Assembly (NCBI GenBank): GCA_016712275.1
Contig: JADJRI010000005.1
Span: 124,001 to 188,000 of the forward strand
Reading direction: 5' to 3'
Source of the DNA: Planctomycetota bacterium
GTDB lineage: Bacteria; Planctomycetota; Phycisphaerae; UBA1845; UTPLA1
DNA: 64,000 bases
Each line of letters starts with the position of its first letter. Within the stretch, counting starts at the first letter, position 1. The translations under genes and the position numbers were made by a program. The notes below the pieces were generated by a model that did no database searches, was not told where the DNA came from, and saw nothing but the letters and a program-made list of their open reading frames with translations. Positions 37,960 to 48,850 of this stretch are shown one piece after another.

Positions 37960-40900
37960 ATGGCCATATCAGTGACAATTCGACAATTCGCTGCACGGAC
38001 CCATCTGCGGCAACCGGCGCTTCGTTCGATCGCGACGATCATCGCACTTTGCTCCTGCGCGCGGGAAGATTCAAGCCGACGAGAAGCAACTGCCGCAGGC
38101 GAAGCCGGGGTTGTCGGATGCGCCTTTCGTTGAATGGAGCGAGGGCAACCGGAAAATTCTGCGGAAGGAAGTGATCGTTCGCGCGACGGTGACTGAGGTC
38201 TGGCATGCATGGACGACGAGCGAAGGCATTGCGTCGTTCTTCATACCCGAATCGAATGTCGACCTGCGGATCGGCGGGCCGTTCGAACTCTTCATGGGCA
38301 TGGACGAGGCCGACGAGAGCGGCCTTCGCGGCTCGGAAAGCTGCAAGATTCTCGGCTATCTCGAAAATGAAGTGCTCTCCTTCGAGTGGAGTTTTCCGCC
38401 GGCGGTGATGAACCTGCGCAAAAGCGGGGCGAAGACGCACGTCGTTATTCGATTGATCGATCTCGGCGACGGCCGCGTGAAAGTGACGCTGAGCCAACTG
38501 GGCTGGGGCACGGGCGAGGATTGGGATGCGGGCCATGCCTACTTCGACAAGGCGTGGGGCATGGTTCTCGGCATGCTGAAGGATCACTTCGACAAGCGTG
38601 AGGCAAATGCAGAAAAGCCGGACGGTTCAGGGAATAAGTCATCGAATAAGACGTGGGTCGATAAACACGTTACCGTCACATCGTTCGAAGGAGACGAAAA
38701 GCGCCAGGACTTCGAACTTGTCATTCCCGCTCCGGTCGAAGCCGTCTGGAACATTCTCTCGACGGGCAAGGGACTGGAAAAAATCGGCGGTAAAAATTCC
38801 GTGGTTGAACTGAAGCCGGGCGGACAATGGGCCTTCTGGCCGACATCGCCAACGCGGGTGATGTCGTACCTGCCGAACGAGATTTTGATTGCATCGGGCA
38901 GTGCGCCGCCGGAGTTTCCCGACGTGCAGAAAGGCGGACACTGGGGCGTTTACTCGTTCGAACCCGTCGAGGCCAACAAAACCAAGCTGCGGCTGTCGGT
39001 GGTCGGCTGGAAGAAAGGCGAGGAATGGGACAAGGCGTTCGCGTATTTTCTGAAGAACAACCCCGTCTTCCTGGAATGGATTCACGACGCGCTGGCCTTT
39101 CCGGTGGAGGTCGTGCGAACGGCCGAGAAACTTGAAATGAGCTGCGTCGTGGCGGCCGATCGCAGTGACGTCTGGAAGGCCTTTACGACCGAAGAGGGGA
39201 TGAAGTCGTGGATGGTGGCCCAAGCCAAGCTCGATTGGCGCGTCGGCGGGCGATGGTTGACCAAATACACCAAGGAGGGCGAGCTCGGCGATGAAGACAC
39301 GATTGAAAACATCATTCTGTGTTACGAGCCCGAGCGCATGTTCTCGCTGCAAATCGGCAATCCGCCGGCGAAGTTCCCATTCAAGGAAGCGGCCAAGCAC
39401 ACGTGGACCGTCATCTATTTCGACGACGCCGATGCCGGCAAAACGCGCGTTCGTGTCGTCGGGCTGGGATACCGCGACGATGAAGAATCGCGAAAAATGC
39501 TGGAATTCTTCGATCGCGGCAACAAATGGACGTTGCAAAAACTTCAAGAGAGATTCGCGCCGCAAGGCACGTTTGCGAGTCAAACAGCCAAGAAGGACGC
39601 AGCGACCGCCCACGAGATCATTGCCAACAGCGCGGATACCGTGCCGGCCGACATGCAGTCGTACATGGCGCATGTTGCCGCGGCCGGTTTATCACTCGAG
39701 CGCGGGGAAACGACTGAGGCGCGACGCTGGCTGAACAGCGCGCCCGAATCGCTTCGCAACTGGGAATGGCGGTATTTCGATGCGAACCTCGATCAAAGCA
39801 GTCGCCAATGGAATGACATCGGCGCGGAGGCGATGTTCACGGCCTACCGGCCGGACGGAAAACAGATCGCCATCGCCACGACGGACGGCCGCGTACTGAT
39901 CCGCGATGTTGCGACGGGCGGACTCATTCGGACCTTGAATCCCAATGACAAGTCATTCTGGCATGTGACATACAGCGCCGATGGAAAACGCATCGCGACG
40001 TCCTCGTCCGATGGCAGCGTACGAATCTGGAGCGCGGAAACCGGCGAGGAATTGCGAAAGCTGGTGCATGAAAAAAGTCAGGCATACTCGGCATCTTTCA
40101 GTCCGAACGGCAAACTGATCGCCACAAGTCTTCTTTCCTTTGTGAAGCTTTGGGATGCCGAAACCGGCAAGGAATTGGCGACGCTTGAGGGTCACATCCT
40201 GCGGCCGCCCGTCATTCGAGTCGCCTTCAGTCCGGACGGGACGAAGCTGGCATCGGCCGGCTGGGACAATTGGGTGATCATTTGGGATGTGGAGAAGCGC
40301 GAAATTCTGCACAAGCTGGGGCCGGGCTATGGCGGCGTAGTATACACCCCCTACAACGCCGTCGTGTTCAGTCCGGACGGCCAGCGTGTCGCGGCCTGTG
40401 CCGGGTCGGGAGAAGTCTGGACATGGGATGTCGCGACCGGCGAGATGTCAAAGAAGTGGCATGCCCATGATAAAAACATCTACGCCATCGCTTACTCGCC
40501 GGATTCCACGCAAATCGCCACCGGGTCGATGGATTTGGCCGTACGGGTGTGGCAGGCCGATAGCGGCGAAGCGCTTCGATCGTTTCGCGGACACGCCGGG
40601 ATGATTCGAGGACTGGCCTATCAACCGACGGGTCATGTCATTGCCAGTGCCGCCACGGACAGCTCCGTTCGCTTCTGGAACGTCGACGATGTTCCGAGCC
40701 CGCTGGTGGTGAAACACGACAAGGGCGTCTGGGCGGCGCGCTTCAGCCCGGATGGGAAAAAAATCGCCACGGCCGGCTCGGACAAGGCCATTCGCGTGTG
40801 GAACGCAAAAAACGGCGAACCTATCGCCGCATTTGACGATCTTCCGGAACAGGCCATCAGCGTGGCATTCAGTCCCTGCGGCCAATTCCTCGCCGGTGGT

Positions 40901-41614
40901 ACGAACAAGCCTTCGATTTTCATCTGGGACTTGAAAACCCAAAAATCCGTACACGAGTTGGAAGGTCATCAGGGAGGCGTGCCGGGGCTGGCCTTTAGTC
41001 CGGACGGAAAGCTGCTCGCCTCCGCCTCCTATGACGGCACGATTCGCCTGTGGGACCCGACCGAGGGCACATTGGTTCGGTCGATTGAGGGATCGGACGT
41101 GTCCTGCATCAAGGCAGAATTCAGTCCGGATGGCAGGATGCTGGCGACCGCATGCAAGGATGGCGCCGTGCGGCTGTGGAATGTCGAGACAGGTGCCGCT
41201 ATAGCAGCACTCACCGGGCACACTGCGCGACTGGGCGCTGTTGCGTTCAATCGGGATGGCAGTCGGCTGGCCTCGGTGGGCAGCGATCGCACAATCAGAA
41301 TCTGGGACACCGCCACGCGCAAGGCCCTGCATGTCATTGAAGGGCACGAAGACGGCTCCTACGGTTTGTCATTCACCCCCGACGGAACACGGCTGGCGAC
41401 GACCTCTTATGACCTGACGGTCAAACTGTGGGATGTCGAAACCGGCCGATGTGCTTCGACCATTCAGCACACCAAGGAGGGCGGGTACGACATCGTTTTC
41501 AGTCCCGACGGAACGCGGCTCGCGATCACATTTACCGATGGAAGCGTTGAAATACTGGATTCAGTTTCCGTCGCGGCGCGGAAGGCAAAGCCCGACTCGG
41601 TGGCGACGCGATGA
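37960..41614 (+). CDS. secreted triple-SRPBCC (AHSA1) plus WD40 protein, N-terminal frameshift
   Basis: About 1,217 residues. A signal-like start (ATG 37960, AGGA at 37949-37952) runs in one frame to about 38055, where the frame shifts to the body. Three AHSA1/SRPBCC domains follow (about 50-190, 210-350 and 360-500), each with a WHAW/VWNI/VWKA-type entry and an EDW or EEW motif. A short helical bridge ends in NSAPESLRNWEWRYF, a segment usual in planctomycete kinase-WD40 proteins, and about 14 WD40 repeats (FSPDGK, VRIWD) make two seven-bladed propellers. AHSA1 domains bind hydrophobic ligands or Hsp90-like partners. The architecture is unusual and the ligand unknown. It probably shares the TetR promoter. 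Confidence 0.82.
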
Positions 41615-41615
41615 C

Positions 41616-41645
41616 AGACTTGAGTGAACTTTCTCTCTCAAGTCT
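41616..41645 (+). terminator. hairpin after WD40 gene
   Basis: AGACTTGAG (41616-41624) pairs with CTCAAGTCT (41637-41645). No T run follows, so a terminator role is uncertain. Confidence 0.4.
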
Positions 41646-41737
41646 TGGGCGGTATGTAGTGCGCGGGCAACGGCCCGCTGCGAATGGAATGACCCTGGCA
41701 ACTCGCATGGATGCGCAATTCAAAGGAGAAACGGCTC

Positions 41738-42127
41738 ATGAACAATGAAGGCACGATGAATGGCAAATCCATAGCACCCATGTTGGTGGTCGGCACGCTG
41801 GCTCAACTGGCCATGATCGGTGCGGGCCATTACAGCCCCTTTGTGAGAGACAGTGTATTTGCAATCGGCGGCATGTTGATATCGCTGATCTTCGGAGCCG
41901 CCTGGGCCGCGACCGGCGCCACCACAAAGTCGGGCGGAATGAAGGGCGGCGCGCTGGTCGGCGGCGGCTGCGCCCTGATCGGCATTGCGGCATCGGTTGC
42001 GCTGGGCGATACCGAAGCGATGGTCTTGTCCTTTGGCACCCTGAGTTCGGCCGTGACTGGGGCCATCGGCGGCCTCCTGGGCCATGTCATGATCGCCTCG
42101 AAGCGCTGCGGGCAAACGGCGGCATGA
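41738..42127 (+). CDS. small hydrophobic membrane protein
   Basis: 129 residues with four predicted membrane helices (about 12-25, 38-55, 68-85 and 98-118), rich in Gly and Ala. Start set by AAAGGAGA at 41722-41729. No family is recognised. It stands between two genes with their own signals. Confidence 0.65.
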   Translation: MNNEGTMNGKSIAPMLVVGTLAQLAMIGAGHYSPFVRDSVFAIGGMLISLIFGAAWAATGATTKSGGMKGGALVGGGCALIGIAASVALGDTEAMVLSFGTLSSAVTGAIGGLLGHVMIASKRCGQTAA

Positions 42128-42157
42128 CCGCCACAAACCATGCATCGACCGGAACTT

Positions 42158-42175
42158 GCATGACGTGTGTCATGC
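42158..42175. promoter_or_regulatory. palindrome upstream of DUF1579 gene
   Basis: GCATGAC and GTCATGC are perfect 7-base arms around GTGT, about 210 bases before the DUF1579 start. Candidate operator or hairpin after the membrane protein gene. Confidence 0.3.
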
Positions 42176-42385
42176 CGGCGTGAATTTCGTGGTTAATTGA
42201 TGCGCGAAAACGATGCGTGAATTGAACCTGCAATGCGGGCCGATGGTTCGGCGCGCGGCAAAAGCGATACACGGTCCATTCCGACACTTGACAGTGGATC
42301 TCCGTTAGGTTAAAGTATGGTGTGTGATTTTCAGGGTCGCATTGCCGGGAATCTCGTTACACATTGATTTGAGGGAGTTTGCATC

Positions 42386-43042
42386 ATGAGAATTCGAAGC
42401 GTGGTCATCCTGCTTGCATCGCTCGGTCTGATTGTATTTGCCTCGACGCGGGCCTTTTCCGAGGACGAAAAGCCGGCCGGCGGCATGCCTGAAATGTCGC
42501 CCGAGATGATGAAGAAAATGCAGGAATGCATGAAGAACATGCAACCCAGCGATGCACACAAGTTGCTGACGGAGCGCGCCGGTTCGTGGAAAGTCACCAT
42601 GAAGATGTGGATGATGGGAGAAGGCAGCGGCCCGCCCATGATCAGCGAGGGCACGTCGGAGGTGAAGTCGATTCTCGGCGGTCGCTACGTCTCCGAGGAC
42701 TTCCATTGCTCGATGATGATGCCGGACGAAAAAGGCGGAATGTCCAAGGTTCCCTATGAAGGCACCGGGCTCACGGGCTATGACAATGATCGCAAGGTCT
42801 ATTTCGGCAACTGGGCCAACAACCTCGGCACGGCCATGCTCACCTTCAAGGGATCGGTCAGTCAGGACGGCAAGACGCTGACCATGTACGGCGAGATGGA
42901 TGAGCCCATGATGGGAATCTACGGCCGATACGTGCGATATGTGACGAAGACCATAAGCAAGGACAAACACGTATTCAGCGTTTACGATTTGCACGCGGGC
43001 GACAACTACAAGGTTTTTGAGATCGATTACGAGCGAAAGTGA
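42386..43042 (+). CDS. DUF1579 family secreted protein
   Basis: 218 residues. A signal peptide (RSVVILLASLGLIVFASTRA) is followed by a Met/Lys-rich helix (MPEMSPEMMKKMQECMKNM) and a DUF1579 beta-barrel (LLTERAGSWKVTMKMWM to DLHAGDNYKVFEIDY). DUF1579 proteins are of unknown function and related in shape to lipid-binding barrels. Good candidate for the periplasm. It precedes a VOC protein in the same direction. Confidence 0.82.
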   Translation: MRIRSVVILLASLGLIVFASTRAFSEDEKPAGGMPEMSPEMMKKMQECMKNMQPSDAHKLLTERAGSWKVTMKMWMMGEGSGPPMISEGTSEVKSILGGRYVSEDFHCSMMMPDEKGGMSKVPYEGTGLTGYDNDRKVYFGNWANNLGTAMLTFKGSVSQDGKTLTMYGEMDEPMMGIYGRYVRYVTKTISKDKHVFSVYDLHAGDNYKVFEIDYERK

Positions 43043-43165
43043 CTCAAGCGAATGGCGGATGCCGCGCGCGGGCGCGGCGGCGCATTTTGCATTTTATACG
43101 TCGGCAGGGAGGCCGCGGCGGCGCGGCCGCGCCTCTCAGGGACGGGCACAATAAGGGAGATTCCG

Positions 43166-43663
43166 ATGTCAACCAAAGTCAAAGCTATTCCGGATGGATA
43201 CCACTCAGTCACGCCGCATCTCGTCGTGAAGGATGGTCGGGCGGCGCTCGAGTTTTACAAGAAGGCTTTTGGCGCTGAAGAAATCATGGTGATACCCGGT
43301 CCTGACGGCAATAGTCTCATGCACGGCGAGGTAAAGATCGGCGATTCGATGGTCATGCTGGCCGGCGAATGGCCCGGCGCCGCCACGCAGTCGCCCGCGA
43401 CGCTGAACGGCACCACCACCGCCATCATGATTTACACCCAGAACACGGACGCCCTGTTCGATCGCGCGGTCAAGGCCGGCGCGACGGCGGTGATGCCCCC
43501 GATGGATATGTTCTGGGGCGACCGTTATTCCCAGGTCAAAGATCCGTTTGGTCATGTGTGGTCGATCGGAACCCATATCGAAGATGTGGCGCCCGAGGAA
43601 TGTGCCAAGCGCATGAAGGCGGCCTTTGCCGATCCGAACATGTGCGGCGGAAACAAGCAGTAA
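43166..43663 (+). CDS. VOC family (PhnB-like glyoxalase superfamily) protein
   Basis: 165 residues of the vicinal-oxygen-chelate fold, PhnB-like branch: TPHLVVKDGRAALEFYKKAF, HGEVKIGDSMVMLAGE, and DMFWGDRYSQVKDPFGHVW near the end. Start set by GGGAG before ATG 43166; the longer frame is spurious. Catalytic role unknown. DUF1579, VOC and AHSA1 proteins commonly occur together, and here they lie within 6 kb. Confidence 0.88.
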   Translation: MSTKVKAIPDGYHSVTPHLVVKDGRAALEFYKKAFGAEEIMVIPGPDGNSLMHGEVKIGDSMVMLAGEWPGAATQSPATLNGTTTAIMIYTQNTDALFDRAVKAGATAVMPPMDMFWGDRYSQVKDPFGHVWSIGTHIEDVAPEECAKRMKAAFADPNMCGGNKQ

Positions 43664-44088
43664 GCCATCGTCGTTTCCGATTGAAAATCATGCAGTGACG
43701 GAAATGCGACGTCCCTCGTGGACAAACTCGTGAAAAAACTCATGAGTTTCCACGAATGTCGGATGCAAAGTCGCGATTCAAAACCCCACTCCACCCTGAA
43801 AGCCCCGGTTCCGTTGCGGACCGGGGCTTTCCTTTTGACGGTTGGCGGATGTGGCTGCGCCATGGGCGAATTGTGAGTACCGGCATCTTAAGATGTGGAA
43901 GAACGGCCGGGCGGCAGTACCGAATCAAACGAAACCAGTATCGAATTGGCCGTTATCTTGTCCGCGACTTCATCAATCGTTAGCATATGGAATCTTGCAG
44001 TTGACATGGACCCAGAGCAGCATAAAGGGTTTCGCCTGCAAAGCTGAACCCTAAAGTCGTGATTGTCGCCATTCTTTCGGAGGCCTGC
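43664..44088. other. intergenic with two hairpins
   Basis: Holds an imperfect hairpin at 43715-43755 (TCGTGGACAAACTCGTGA with TCATGAGTTTCCACGA) and a clear terminator at 43798-43836. No gene is supported. Confidence 0.6.
43798..43836 (+). terminator. rho-independent terminator
   Basis: GAAAGCCCCGGT (43798-43809) pairs perfectly with ACCGGGGCTTTC (43820-43831), followed by CTTTT. It ends the DUF1579-VOC region. Confidence 0.88.
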
Positions 44089-46119
44089 ATGCCTGGATAT
44101 ACCACGAAGGACATTCGTAACATCGCAATTGTCGGCCACACCGGCGCCGGTAAGACGTCGCTTTGCGAGGCCTTTCTTCATAGCACCGGCATCACCACGC
44201 GGCTGGGAAGCGTGACGGCCAAAACCAGCCATCTCGACCTCGACGAGGAAGAAAAGGAGCACCTGCATTCGATTGATTCGCATGTGCTGCATGTTTCGGC
44301 ACACAACAAGGTCATCAATATCATTGATACACCCGGCGCACCGGATTTCATCGGCCCCGCGGTCGCCGCGCTGGCCGCCGTCGAAACCGCGATGGTGGTG
44401 GTCAACGCGGCGGGCGGCATTCAGGTCAATACGCGGCGCATGCGCGACATGGCCCGAAACTTCGATCTGGGTCGCGTCATCGTCATCAACCATATCGATG
44501 CCGAAAACGCGGATCTCGGGACGTTGGTGACGATGTTGCGCAAGAGCTTCGGCGATGTGCTTGCACCCGTAAACCTGCCAGCCAACGGTGGAAAAGCGGT
44601 GATCGACTGCATTTCAAGGGAGGGCGGCGAAACCGATATTCTCAGCGTGGCCGAAGCGCATACAAATATCATCGAGCGCGTTTCGGAGTGCGATGAGGCG
44701 CTGATTACGAAATACCTTGATGAAGGCACGTTGTCAGAGGAAATCGTGCGGGCAAATTTTGTTCGCGCCATGGTCGCGGGCACGATTGTGCCGATTCTCT
44801 TCACGAACGCGTTGAAGGATGTGGGCATCAAGGACCTGCTCGAATTCATCGCGGATTGCTGCCCGTCCCCGCTGGAAGGAAAGCAGCGCACGATCGTGCA
44901 AGGGGAGAAAGAAGAGCCGATCAAAGTGGATGGCCCCTTTGTCGGACAGGTCTTCAAAGTGGCCGTCGACCATAAGACGCACATCAAGTATCCATTCATG
45001 CGCGCCTTCGGCGGAACGCTGAAGCCCGATGCGCAGCTCATGGCCTCCGGCGACCGGAAGGGCAACCGCACCGGCCATCTTATGAAGTTCGAGGGCGCCG
45101 ATCACAAGGATGTGGATGCCGTCATTGCGGGCGATATATTCGCTGTTTCGAAACTGGATCTGCACATTGGAAATACAGTCTTTGCGGAACCGCGTGAAGG
45201 CACCGTTGCGATGCCCAAGCTGCCGACGCCGATGTATTCGCTGGCGGTTACGGCCAAATCCCGCGGCGATGAGGCAAAGATTGGCGATGCGGTTCGGCGA
45301 TTTCTCGATACCGATCCATGCTTCAAAGTGGTTCACGATCCTGAAACGCACGAAATGGTCATCAGCGGCACCGGGGATCAGCACCTGCGCATGATTCTGA
45401 ACAAGATGCACAAGCTGTACAAAGTGGATGTCGACACCAAGCCGCCGAAGATTCCATACAAGGAAACCATCACCGCCAAAGCCGACGGCCACTATCGCCA
45501 CAAGAAGCAAACCGGCGGCGCCGGACAATTCGGCGAAGTGTTTCTCACCGTTGAACCGCTGGAGCGCGGCAGCGAGCCGACACTCAGTTGGAACTGGGAT
45601 ATTTTCGGCGGAACGATCCCAATCAACTTTGAACCGGCGGTCAAAAAGGGTGTGACCGAATTAATGGTTGAAGGCGCGCTGGCGGGCTTTCATCTTCAGG
45701 ATATCAAGGTTTCGATTACAGATGGCAAGCATCACCCCGTCGATTCGAAGGAAGTGGCCTTCAAGATTGCCGGCAAGCTGGCGTTCAAGGATGCGATTTT
45801 GAAGGCCAAGCCGGTCCTGCTGGAGCCGATTGTCAACGTGGAGGTCACGGTGCCGTCGGATCATGTCGGCGACATCACCGGCGATCTGGCCCAGCGTCGC
45901 GGGCGCCCCACTGGCCAGGAGATGCTGCCGGGAGACCTGACGATCATCACGGCGCAGGTCCCGCTGTCGAAACTATCGGATTATCACTCGCGCCTCAGCT
46001 CAATAACCGGCGGCAAGGGCAGCTATACGATGGAATTGTCCCATTACGAAAACGTGCCGGCGATGGATGCCCAGTCGGTCATCGCGAAATATCAACCCCG
46101 CAAGACGGAAGAAGAGTGA
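44089..46119 (+). CDS. EF-G paralog (EF-G-like translational GTPase)
   Basis: 676 residues with all EF-G domains. The P-loop is GHTGAGKT (16-23) rather than GHVDHGKT, switch II reads DTPGAPDF rather than DTPGHVDF, and the guanine motif NKxD reads NHID. These mark the EF-G2-like paralog group, whose role is unclear, instead of the main elongation factor. C-terminal QTGGAGQFGEVFLTVEPL and QRRGRPTGQEM are present. ATG 44089 is used. It is followed without a gap by the acyltransferase gene (GTGA overlap), suggesting co-expression. Confidence 0.9.
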   Translation: MPGYTTKDIRNIAIVGHTGAGKTSLCEAFLHSTGITTRLGSVTAKTSHLDLDEEEKEHLHSIDSHVLHVSAHNKVINIIDTPGAPDFIGPAVAALAAVETAMVVVNAAGGIQVNTRRMRDMARNFDLGRVIVINHIDAENADLGTLVTMLRKSFGDVLAPVNLPANGGKAVIDCISREGGETDILSVAEAHTNIIERVSECDEALITKYLDEGTLSEEIVRANFVRAMVAGTIVPILFTNALKDVGIKDLLEFIADCCPSPLEGKQRTIVQGEKEEPIKVDGPFVGQVFKVAVDHKTHIKYPFMRAFGGTLKPDAQLMASGDRKGNRTGHLMKFEGADHKDVDAVIAGDIFAVSKLDLHIGNTVFAEPREGTVAMPKLPTPMYSLAVTAKSRGDEAKIGDAVRRFLDTDPCFKVVHDPETHEMVISGTGDQHLRMILNKMHKLYKVDVDTKPPKIPYKETITAKADGHYRHKKQTGGAGQFGEVFLTVEPLERGSEPTLSWNWDIFGGTIPINFEPAVKKGVTELMVEGALAGFHLQDIKVSITDGKHHPVDSKEVAFKIAGKLAFKDAILKAKPVLLEPIVNVEVTVPSDHVGDITGDLAQRRGRPTGQEMLPGDLTIITAQVPLSKLSDYHSRLSSITGGKGSYTMELSHYENVPAMDAQSVIAKYQPRKTEEE

Positions 46120-47171
46120 CGCAGCCGGAGGCCAAGCCAATGGCGCAGGGTTCCGCCCACGATCACTTGCAAGGCAAGAATGATACGGCAGCGGCACATG
46201 GGGAGTCCGCGCCAACGAGCGGAGCTCGCGACGAAGTGTCGCAGCCATCGAACGACACAACCCCTTCCAAACAGACCAAGCCGATTCCTCTGTTCACCAT
46301 CGCGCGCATTGCGTCGGTTCGAATGTTCCTCATGGGTTGGTCCCATGTGTTCGGCATGTCCGGCCTGTATTTTCTGGGCCAGCTGTTCGGGACCTGCGAG
46401 TTTCTCATCGATTACAACCGAAGGCGTCGCGTGATGCAGAAGATGGCCGAGTTGTTCGGAAACTCCTTCACGCCGAAGCAGCGATTCGCCCACGCCCGGC
46501 GCTATTTCATGCGCATTCGTTGCGACAAGATGTTTTACACGATCATGGATCGCATTCCGCGCGGCAAGCTGATGAATCGCATCAAGCTCATCGACCGGCA
46601 CTACATCGATGACGGACTGGCCCGGGAAAAGGGCGTTTATGTGGCACTGTGCCATTTCGGCTCGCACTACATCGCCGGGTTGATGATGGCGCTGTTGGGG
46701 TATGAGGTGTCGGGGCTGCGCGATCCGAAAGAGAGCACGGTGCGCCGGTACATTCAGCAGAAATATCGCGAGACGTTTCCGGAAGTTGAAAAGATGGCGA
46801 TTTTTCCGGCAAATTCGTTTCCGCGCGAGGTTTATCGCCGGCTGAAGCGCAATACACTGGTCGCCAGCCTGATCGACCCGGATCGACGAAGAAGCGAGAC
46901 GGCCAAGTGGACCACCGTGAAAATGTTCGGCGTAGACCGCGAGCTTCTGGCCGGGCCACTGCAAATCGCATTTCGTTGTGGCGCGACGACCGTTCATGGG
47001 TTTGTGGTGTCGCGGAAGAATTTTTATTATCAACTGATTGTCATGCCGCCGCTGGTGGAACCGGGACAGGAGCGCGACGACGAGGAAACGATACAGCTTG
47101 CGGCCCAACGATATGCACAGAGCGTCGAGAAATTCGCGCTGGCCCATCCCGATCATCTGATGAACATTTAG
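46116..47171 (+). CDS. LpxL/HtrB-like lysophospholipid acyltransferase
   Basis: 351 residues. A variable hydrophilic N-terminus (about 1-55) is followed by a membrane segment (FLMGWSHVFGMSGLYFLGQL) and an LPLAT domain. The site expected to read H-x4-D/E is CHFGSHYIAG, so H is kept but the acidic partner is replaced by Tyr. ASLIDPDRR and FGVDRELLAGP correspond to later family motifs. Probably adds acyl chains to lipid A or another lipid, but catalysis may differ. GTG 46116 overlaps the EF-G stop; ATG 46140 is the alternative. Confidence 0.78.
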   Translation: MTQPEAKPMAQGSAHDHLQGKNDTAAAHGESAPTSGARDEVSQPSNDTTPSKQTKPIPLFTIARIASVRMFLMGWSHVFGMSGLYFLGQLFGTCEFLIDYNRRRRVMQKMAELFGNSFTPKQRFAHARRYFMRIRCDKMFYTIMDRIPRGKLMNRIKLIDRHYIDDGLAREKGVYVALCHFGSHYIAGLMMALLGYEVSGLRDPKESTVRRYIQQKYRETFPEVEKMAIFPANSFPREVYRRLKRNTLVASLIDPDRRRSETAKWTTVKMFGVDRELLAGPLQIAFRCGATTVHGFVVSRKNFYYQLIVMPPLVEPGQERDDEETIQLAAQRYAQSVEKFALAHPDHLMNI

Positions 47172-47187
47172 CCACCGGTCTTAATCC

Positions 47188-48678
47188 ATGAGTATCACAA
47201 CCCGCCCCATCATCGGCCTTGAGATTCACATTCAACTTCGCACGCACACCAAAATGTTCTGCGGTTGCGCCGTGCGATTCGCAGCCGAACCAAACAGCCT
47301 GGTTTGCCCGGTGTGTATGGGGCTGCCGGCGCGCTGCCGGTGATGAATGAAACAGCCGTCAACCTTTCCGCCGCGCGGGTGTAGCCCTGAATTGCCGCAT
47401 CGCGCCCTTTAGCAAGTGGGACCGCAAAAGCTACTACTACCCGGACATGCCGAAGAATTACCAGATTAGCCAGTACGACCTTCCGCTTTCGGCAGACGGG
47501 TATTTCGACATTCCGCTGGCCGACGGCACGCTCAAGCGCGTCGGCATCATTCGCGCGCATCTTGAGGAAGACGCCGGCAAGAATCTGCATGAGGGGCTGG
47601 ACCATACGCGCGTGGATCTCAATCGCGCGGGCACGCCCCTGTTGGAGATCGTGACGCAACCCGATATCGAAAATGCAGAGGAGGCATACACGTTTTGTGT
47701 CGAGCTTCAGCGACTGGTTCGGTTTCTCGGCATCAGCGACGCGGACATGCAAAAAGGTCAAATGCGGTTCGAGCCGAATGTCAACGTCGCGATCACGCAT
47801 GAGGGTCGCGAGTATCGCACGCCGATTAGCGAAGTGAAAAATCTCAATAGTTTCCGTTCGGTGCGCGGCGCGATCGAGTACGAGATTCACCGGCAAGTCA
47901 CAGCGTGGGAGGCGGACCATTCGTATACCCTCGAAAACGTCGGCAAGCTGAATTTCGGCTGGGACGATGCACACGAGCGCACGGAATTTCAGCGCGGCAA
48001 GGAGGAATCCCACGATTACCGGTATTTTCCGGACCCCGATCTGGTGCCCGTTACCACGGACGACGAATGGGTTGAGGGGAATCGCGTTGCGATCGGGGAA
48101 TTGCCGGTCGCGCGGCAGCGACGATTCATGTCGGATTACGGCATTTCGACGAAGGACTGCGAGATTATCCTCGCGGACGCGACGACTGCATCGCTTTACG
48201 AAAGTGCCGTGAATTCCGGCGTCGAACCCAAAGTTGTGACGAGGCAGTTTGTCGGGGTGTGGAATAATCTGGCGGCTTCTGCCTGTGAGACGATCGGTTC
48301 CCTGGGACTATCTGCGGACGTCGTCGCCGAAATGGCGAGAATCGTGGAAGATGGAACGATCAGTGCCGGATCGGCGGCACGCCTGGCCGAGCGACTGTAT
48401 CAGGATCGTGCAGGCGGCTGGCGAAGTCCCAGGGACCTGGCCGGGGAACTTGGACTGATACAGGAGCGCGACGAAGGCGCCGGCGCGGCTGGGTCGATGA
48501 AGCGTTCGCGGCCAATCCGCAGGCCGTCGCGGATGCGCTGGGCGAGAACGAACGCAAAGCAAAGGCCGCGCCCGGCTTTCTGCGCGGACAAGTCATGAAG
48601 ATTTCCCTGGGCAAGGCGGATCCAAAGCTGGCCGGCGACATGATCGAAAAGAAGATTGCGGAGCTTCGCACGTCATGA
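47188..48678 (+). CDS. gatB: Asp-tRNA(Asn)/Glu-tRNA(Gln) amidotransferase subunit B, three frameshifts
   Basis: GatB of the tRNA-dependent amidotransferase. The first frame gives IIGLEIHIQL and CPVCMGLP, then breaks near 47328 (a G missing in GGGCGCG). The next holds VMNETAVNLS and breaks near 47388. A third runs RIAPFSKWDRKSYYYPDMPK to LAGELGLIQERDE, and near 48485 the frame changes again for the C-terminal WVDEAFAANPQAVADALGEN and APGFLRGQVMK. The length and order of all conserved parts are normal (about 497 residues). GatB is essential where glutaminyl- or asparaginyl-tRNA synthetase is absent, so three breaks suggest sequence errors. Confidence 0.88.
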
Positions 48679-48724
48679 ACCGTTGCCGTGGAAGCCGGCC
48701 GTCAAACACTTCAATGTAAAACGC

Positions 48725-48760
48725 CAGTAAGCCGATGGAGCATATTCCACCGGCTTACTG
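48725..48760 (+). terminator. hairpin after gatB
   Basis: CAGTAAGCCG and CGGCTTACTG form a stem with an additional TGGA/TTCCA pairing, 47 bases after the gatB stop. No T run follows, so it is a weak terminator candidate. Confidence 0.5.
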
Positions 48761-48850
48761 AATAATCTACACTTTATTCAAACAACTCACCCTGCGTTCG
48801 TCATGACCGCCCAAACGTGCCTCATCTTGCAAGCACGTTGAGTTTGAAAA

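Noticed and set aside
37945..38133. Small separate gene between tetR and the SRPBCC/WD40 gene.
   Set aside because: It is better explained as the signal-peptide end of the large protein, separated by a one-base slip.
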